Below, piece after piece: positions 54,687-64,000 of a stretch of DNA of 64,000 nt. The notes below the pieces were generated by a model that worked only from the letters and a program-made list of their open reading frames with translations, made no database searches and was not told the origin of the DNA. The translations under genes were made by a program, and so were the position numbers. The stretch covers positions 1-64,000 of the forward strand of contig JASMMA010000010.1 in the NCBI GenBank assembly GCA_030748415.1. Reading direction: 5' to 3'. This DNA is from Planctomycetota bacterium. GTDB lineage: Bacteria > Planctomycetota > UBA1135. How positions within the stretch are numbered: position 1 is the stretch's first letter; each line of letters starts with the position of its first letter.

Positions 54687-55151
54687 CTAAGCTCCGAGGA
54701 GCTCGGAATTCAGGTCAAGCCACTCCTTTCTCCAGCGATAGCCATCCAAAAGAGAATCATCTCGTTTTCCTAACATGCAAAGTGCTGCATGGAGGGCTTC
54801 AATACTGGCAAGACCATTTTGTGGGTCTTCAAATATTTTTGACTTTCTGGGATAGGCAGTTTGAAGCTCGGGTGGAAGGCTGCGATATCGCAAATCCCCC
54901 TCAACCCAGTGGAGGACTCGAGGCAAATCCCGCCACGAGGAGTCCACCAAAAGCAAAGGTCGGTCTGCATCTTTTGGGGTTAAGGGCTCACCTTCGGGGT
55001 GGAGCAAAGTCACCTCTCCAACGGGAATGGAGTCCCCCAAATCACAATGAAACCACCGAATCCCAGCTCGCCCACTCTCCCTTAAAGGGGTCAAGCTGCA
55101 CTTTTTAGGGTTCTCTTTATTTAAGCGAACAAGGACAAGGTCCAATTCCAT
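54687..55151 (-). CDS. Tsr3-like (DUF367) putative rRNA aminocarboxypropyltransferase
   Basis: NPKKCSLTPLRESG ~ DPKRCSGKKL; LLHPEGEPLTPKD...LLLVDSSW ~ PDD...VVECSW; RSLPPELQTAYPRKS; GLASIEALHAALCMLGKRDDSLLDGYRWRKEWLDLNSELL ~ RLNCVEALAACFAIVGRMDYASELLSHFSWGMGFLELNKELL of yeast Tsr3 (recalled). Confidence 0.78.
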   Translation of the reverse strand: MELDLVLVRLNKENPKKCSLTPLRESGRAGIRWFHCDLGDSIPVGEVTLLHPEGEPLTPKDADRPLLLVDSSWRDLPRVLHWVEGDLRYRSLPPELQTAYPRKSKIFEDPQNGLASIEALHAALCMLGKRDDSLLDGYRWRKEWLDLNSELLGA

Positions 55152-55167
55152 CTTTTTGCTTATCTAT

Positions 55168-55207
55168 TAAAAAAAAGAGCGGGCAACCCCTAAAGGAATT
55201 GCCCGCT
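55168..55207 (-). terminator. Strong intrinsic terminator between rpsG and the Tsr3-like gene
   Basis: 9-bp stem AGCGGGCAA/TTGCCCGCT followed on minus strand by CTTTTTTTTAATAG. Confidence 0.9.
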
Positions 55208-55224
55208 TAGAAAAAGTCCGTTCC

Positions 55225-55701
55225 TTAGAAGGAGGCGAAGTGGCTGAATGCCTTGTTGGCTTCGGCCATCTTGTGGACATTGTCTCTCCACTGGACAGAA
55301 GATCCTGTGTTGTTGCAGGCATCTACAAATTCCATGGAAAGGCGACGAGCCATAGGCATACCCTTTTTCTTCCGAGCATTACCAACCAACCAACGAATAC
55401 CCAATGCTTGAGCCCGCTTAGCGCTGACTTCTCTGGGCACCTGATAGTTGGAGCCACCAACTCGCTTGGAGCGAACTTCAACGGATGGCTTCACATTTTC
55501 TAAAGCGGTCACGAAGACATCTTCTGGTGTGGTATCTTCAAGTTTCTTCGAGGCCATTTCACAGGCTTCATAGAAGATATCCATAGCGGTTGATTTCTTA
55601 CCACCGAGCATGAGCTGGTTGATAAATTTCATCGCCAACTCAGAGCCGAAACGGGGATCTGGCTGTAGATACTTAGCAGTGGACTTGTAGCTTCTTGGCA
55701 T
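55225..55701 (-). CDS. rpsG: 30S ribosomal protein S7
   Basis: LAMKFINQLMLGGKKSTAMDIFYEA; ALENVKPSVEVRSKRVGGSNYQVPREVSAKRAQALGIRWLVGNARKK. Confidence 0.98.
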   Translation of the reverse strand: MPRSYKSTAKYLQPDPRFGSELAMKFINQLMLGGKKSTAMDIFYEACEMASKKLEDTTPEDVFVTALENVKPSVEVRSKRVGGSNYQVPREVSAKRAQALGIRWLVGNARKKKGMPMARRLSMEFVDACNNTGSSVQWRDNVHKMAEANKAFSHFASF

Positions 55702-55703
55702 GA

Positions 55704-56075
55704 CTACTTACCGCGGCGTGTGCCGTACTTGGAGCGGGAACAGGTCCGTCCATCGACACCCGAAGCATCCAATGTGCCTCGGATTACATGGTATCGAACA
55801 CCGGGAAGGTCACGAACTCGACCACCACGAACCAACACGATGGAGTGTTCTTGAAGGTTATGTCCTTCGCCACCAATATAGGCAGTGATTTCCTTTCCAT
55901 TGGAAAGGCGGACACGGGCGACTTTACGAAGTGCCGAGTTCGGCTTCTTCGGGGTCATCGTCTTCACCTGGGTACAAACGCCGCGCTTTTGAGGGCAACG
56001 GTCAAGTACCGGGCTCTTAGACTTTTTCCGCATGGGCTTACGGCCTTTGCGAACGAGCTGATTGATGGTTGGCAT
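55704..56075 (-). CDS. rpsL: 30S ribosomal protein S12
   Basis: [96 protein letters not shown]. Confidence 0.98.
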   Translation of the reverse strand: MPTINQLVRKGRKPMRKKSKSPVLDRCPQKRGVCTQVKTMTPKKPNSALRKVARVRLSNGKEITAYIGGEGHNLQEHSIVLVRGGRVRDLPGVRYHVIRGTLDASGVDGRTCSRSKYGTRRGK

Positions 56076-56175
56076 TTTGTGTTTTGGTGCCTTCACACCC
56101 CAAGGGGGGTAGGGGCAAAAGGGTCTAAAAGTCTAGCGATTTAGTCGTTTTGGTCAAGTCTGGGTATTCAGCAGC

Positions 56176-60393
<4,218 letters not shown>

Positions 60394-60404
60394 CTTGATT
60401 CCCC

Positions 60405-63400
60405 TTAGTTCCCTTTTGTTTCGAGCTGAATGTTGAGACCAAGGCCTCGAATCTCGTTCATCAACACCTCAAAACTGACCGGTGTGCCAGGTTCAAGAAT
60501 GTTCTTACCTTTCACCATCGATTCATAAATCTTGGTGCGACCATCTACATCATCCGACTTCACAGTCAGAAGTTCTTGCAACAAGTATGCTGCGCCATAA
60601 GCTTCCAACGCCCAAACTTCCATTTCACCGAATCGCTGGCCACCGAAGCGAGCTTTACCGCCAAGGGGTTGCTGAGTGATGAGGCTGTAGGGACCCGTAG
60701 AGCGAGCATGGACTTTCTCATCCACCAAGTGGTGAAGCTTGAGAACGTACATGTAGCCGACACAAGTCTCTTGCTCGAAGGGAGCGCCGGTCCGACCATC
60801 AAACAGGGGCGCAACCCCTGAGGTTGGGAGGCCTGCTTCCTCTAAAGCCTCTTCGATGTCTGTTTCAGAAGCACCATCAAAGGCGCCTGTAATGGCACGG
60901 AATCCAGCGTTCTTGGCCGCCCATCCAAGGTGGGTTTCCAGAATCTGGCCGACATTCATCCGGCTTGGTACACCAAGGGGGTTCAGAATGATGTCAACAG
61001 GTGTTCCGTCATCAAGGAAAGGCATGTCCTCTTCAGGCAAGACAATCGAAACAACACCCTTGTTTCCGTGACGACCTGCCATCTTGTCACCAACCGACAA
61101 GTTCCTCTTGGTCGCAATGAAAACTTTGACCATTTCCAGAACGCCGTTTGGCAAATCATCGCCCCGGCTGAGCCGGTTGGTCATCTTGACCTTCCACGCC
61201 TCTTTATCTTCGATTCGGTCGAAATGAAGCTGTGCAATCTCTTCGGCCTTACTTCGTGTAGAAGGGTGCTGAACCCCTTCGGCATAGGACTTCAAGTGGG
61301 CAATCAGGCGAGTAAGGTCACCAAACAAGGTGGCTTCGGTAATCGCAATGCCCTTCTTCGTTTCAGGGTCCTTAATTGTTTCTCCGAGATACTCCTGTAA
61401 CTCATTTACAGCAGCTTGGAGTTCTGCGCGGACAACTTCGTCATACTCAGCTTCAATCTTGCGGATTTGTTCGTGAGCCGCACGACGCTCAGCGGGAGTC
61501 ATGTTGACCTTGCGAGTGAAATGTTCAGCGGCAATTACGATTCCACGAACACCGGAGGAAAGTTTCATAGAAACGTTCTTCACATCTTCTCCGGCACGCC
61601 CAAAAATGGCATGAAGGAGTCGCTCCTCTGGGGTTAACTCCGTTTTGGATTTTGGAGCAATCTTCCCAACCAAAATGTCGCTTGGACCAACGCGGGTTCC
61701 GATTCGAACGATTCCCTTCTCATCCAAGTTACGAAGAGCGCGTTCACCTGCATTAGGGATATCTTTTGTGAATTCTTCCTTTCCAAGAGTCGTTTCGCGA
61801 ATCTCCGCGGTGTACTCCTCAATGTGAATGGAAGTAAAGACATCATCTTTCACCAAGCGTTCTGAAACAACGATTGCATCCTCATAGTTGTATCCTTCCC
61901 AGGACATAAAGGCCACGAGGAGGTTCTTTCCTAATGCGAGTTCTCCGTTATGAGTGGCTGCCCCATCGGCAATCAGCTCTCCCTTCTTGACCTTTTGGCC
62001 AGGTTTCACCAATGGCTTCTGGTTCAAACAAGTGCGTTCGTTCAACTTGTGGAACTTGCGCATTTGATAAGGCTTCGGATCACCACTAATCTTGATGTGT
62101 TCACCATCAACGCTTTCGACGGTCCCATTTGATTGTGAGATAACAGCCATACCGGTGTTGTGGGCGATGGCGCGCTCAAGACCCGTGCCGACTAATGGCG
62201 GCTCGGTGCGAATCAATGGCACAGCTTGGCGCTGCATGTTTGAACCCATCAAGGCTCGGTTCGCATCATCGTGCTCCAAGAAAGGAATCAAGGAAGCCGA
62301 AATTCCAACGATTTGGCCAGGGTCAACATCGAGGAATTCCACTTCATCTAGGGTCTTGAGTTGGAATTCACCGTGGTGACGAGTCATCACCAAGCCATGC
62401 TCATCAGGAATGATGGCACCAGTCTTGGGATCTAAGTCTGCATCTGCGGGAGCAAATACGCGTTCGTATTCTTCATCTGCGCGTAAGAAACGAACTTCGT
62501 CGGTTGCTTTACCTTTTTTAACCGTTCTGTAAGGAGAAACCAAAAAGCCGTAATCATCCACAACTCCATAAAGTGCCAACGAAGAAATCAGACCAATGTT
62601 CGCACCTTCGGGCGTTTCAATTGGGCACAATCGGCCATAGTGGCTAATGTGAACATCACGCTCTTGGAAGCCGGCGCGCTTTCGGTTCAAACCGCCTGGC
62701 CCCAATGCGGACAAGCGACGCTCGTGAGCTAATTGAGATAGAGGGTTTGTTTGGTCAACAACCTGACTCAGTTCTCCCCGCGAGAAGAATTGATCCACAG
62801 AGGTTGAGAATGCTTTGGCGTTAATGAGACTTCGAGGAGTCAGGGTTTCGGTGTCTTCCTGTTGAGACATCCGATCAACGGCCCCGCGAGAAACTTTCAG
62901 CAATCCCTTCCGGAATTCTTCAGTTGCAAGTTCGCCAATTGTCCGAACCCGACGAATCCCAAGATGGTCAATATCATCGACTTCACCAATCCCGGAGCGA
63001 AGGCCAAGCAAGTATTTCACTGCATCTAGGAAGTCATCTGGTTGAAGGGTTTCAGGCCCTTTATCAGCTTCTTCGGGCCGACCGAACTTCCGGCTGATGC
63101 GGAATCGACCAACACGACCCAAGCTATAACGCTGAGCATCAAAGAAACGGTCTCTCAGAAGATCACGGGCTTTTTCAAGCTGCACAGGGTTTCCCGGGCG
63201 CAACTTTTGGTAAATCGCAGCCAAGGCTTCTTCGTGTGTCGTTGCAGTGTCTTCCTTTAATGAATCTAGGATGAGAGTGTCTTCGGCATTTCCTAGAATT
63301 TCAACTTCCTTTAAGTCAGAGGCAGCAATCCTTTCTGCGGCTTCTGGTGTAATCTCCTGACCTGGCTCAGCCCAAACTTCCCCAGTTTTCAAGTCTCGAA

Positions 63401-64000
63401 TCTGTCCAAGGGCCTTATTGCCTTCCAATGCCTTTGCAAACTTTGGCTTGGAAAGTTTGGCGCGGGAAATTGTTTCAACTGGGTAGAACAACCGAAGGAT
63501 TTCATCGGTGGTTCCCTCTTTAATGCCCGATGGCTGAAGAGCACGAAGTAAGGTTAGGGCAGAGAACTTGGATTGTTGGTCAATCCGAACCTGCAGCATG
63601 CCTTTACCTGAAACTGAAATTTCAATCCAGGATCCTCTCTCTGGAATAATTCGAGCACTGTGGAGTTTTTTGTCTCCGGTGTGGAAGTCAACGGAAAAGT
63701 CAATTCCAGGAGAACGGTGAAGCTGAGCAACAATACAACGCTCGGAACCGTTCACAATGAACTCCCCTCCACCCATCATGACGGGGATTTCGCCCAAGAA
63801 AATGTCTTCTTCGGTGCGCTCATTGCCGCGGCGCAAAGCAATTCGGGCACGCAATGGGAATGCGTAGCTGTACTTCAGCTTTCGGCATTCGTTGGGCTCG
63901 TATCGTGGCCGCCCAAGGGAATAACCCAAGTACTCCAAAGCCAAGGTCTTGTCCTGGCTTTCAATGGGGAAAACCCCCTGGAAGAGGGCCTCGAGGCCTA
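60405..64000 (-). CDS. rpoB: DNA-directed RNA polymerase subunit beta, N-terminus truncated by window edge
   Basis: Frame continues past the track start (63944 is an internal TTG) through [29 protein letters not shown] to the window end; [38 protein letters not shown]. Confidence 0.98.
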   Translation of the reverse strand, partial: GLEALFQGVFPIESQDKTLALEYLGYSLGRPRYEPNECRKLKYSYAFPLRARIALRRGNERTEEDIFLGEIPVMMGGGEFIVNGSERCIVAQLHRSPGIDFSVDFHTGDKKLHSARIIPERGSWIEISVSGKGMLQVRIDQQSKFSALTLLRALQPSGIKEGTTDEILRLFYPVETISRAKLSKPKFAKALEGNKALGQIRDLKTGEVWAEPGQEITPEAAERIAASDLKEVEILGNAEDTLILDSLKEDTATTHEEALAAIYQKLRPGNPVQLEKARDLLRDRFFDAQRYSLGRVGRFRISRKFGRPEEADKGPETLQPDDFLDAVKYLLGLRSGIGEVDDIDHLGIRRVRTIGELATEEFRKGLLKVSRGAVDRMSQQEDTETLTPRSLINAKAFSTSVDQFFSRGELSQVVDQTNPLSQLAHERRLSALGPGGLNRKRAGFQERDVHISHYGRLCPIETPEGANIGLISSLALYGVVDDYGFLVSPYRTVKKGKATDEVRFLRADEEYERVFAPADADLDPKTGAIIPDEHGLVMTRHHGEFQLKTLDEVEFLDVDPGQIVGISASLIPFLEHDDANRALMGSNMQRQAVPLIRTEPPLVGTGLERAIAHNTGMAVISQSNGTVESVDGEHIKISGDPKPYQMRKFHKLNERTCLNQKPLVKPGQKVKKGELIADGAATHNGELALGKNLLVAFMSWEGYNYEDAIVVSERLVKDDVFTSIHIEEYTAEIRETTLGKEEFTKDIPNAGERALRNLDEKGIVRIGTRVGPSDILVGKIAPKSKTELTPEERLLHAIFGRAGEDVKNVSMKLSSGVRGIVIAAEHFTRKVNMTPAERRAAHEQIRKIEAEYDEVVRAELQAAVNELQEYLGETIKDPETKKGIAITEATLFGDLTRLIAHLKSYAEGVQHPSTRSKAEEIAQLHFDRIEDKEAWKVKMTNRLSRGDDLPNGVLEMVKVFIATKRNLSVGDKMAGRHGNKGVVSIVLPEEDMPFLDDGTPVDIILNPLGVPSRMNVGQILETHLGWAAKNAGFRAITGAFDGASETDIEEALEEAGLPTSGVAPLFDGRTGAPFEQETCVGYMYVLKLHHLVDEKVHARSTGPYSLITQQPLGGKARFGGQRFGEMEVWALEAYGAAYLLQELLTVKSDDVDGRTKIYESMVKGKNILEPGTPVSFEVLMNEIRGLGLNIQLETKGN

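Overview
Bacterial chromosomal window, almost all of it transcribed from the minus strand. At 38-64 kb lies a near-complete str/S10/spc/alpha ribosomal super-operon: rpoB (cut by the window edge)-rpoC-rpsL-rpsG-[Tsr3-like]-EF-G-rpsJ...rpoA-rplQ. Next comes dnaE (+), then a housekeeping block: tRNA-Arg, tadA, tRNA-Ser, SRP RNA, dnaX, ybaB, recR, truA, hpf, ptsN, ptsH, DUF2344, rng, rplU, rpmA, obg, a PDZ protein, coaX, an MnmE-like GTPase and a pyrB fusion. The left 21 kb is accessory-like. It holds four very large secreted lipoproteins (two paralogous pairs, Big_5/SbsA Ig-like repeats, Gly-rich segments, a related C-terminal module), a small related lipoprotein, a pseudopilin, a prepilin peptidase, an OmpA-family lipoprotein, an EF-G-like GTPase, TatD, and a window-truncated amidohydrolase that the ORF track misses. 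The most interesting observations are: (1) a bacterial homologue of the archaeal/eukaryotic rRNA aminocarboxypropyl-transferase Tsr3 inside the str operon, directly behind a strong terminator; (2) a str-operon EF-G whose domain IV resembles mitochondrial EF-G2 (the recycling type); (3) an aspartate carbamoyltransferase fused directly to a PyrI-like zinc domain without the allosteric nucleotide-binding domain; (4) the giant lipoprotein cluster; (5) an MnmE-like GTPase lacking the C-terminal CxGK motif and a canonical NKxD. A Planctomycetota-like origin is my inference only. All homology calls come from reading motifs by eye; no database search was run.
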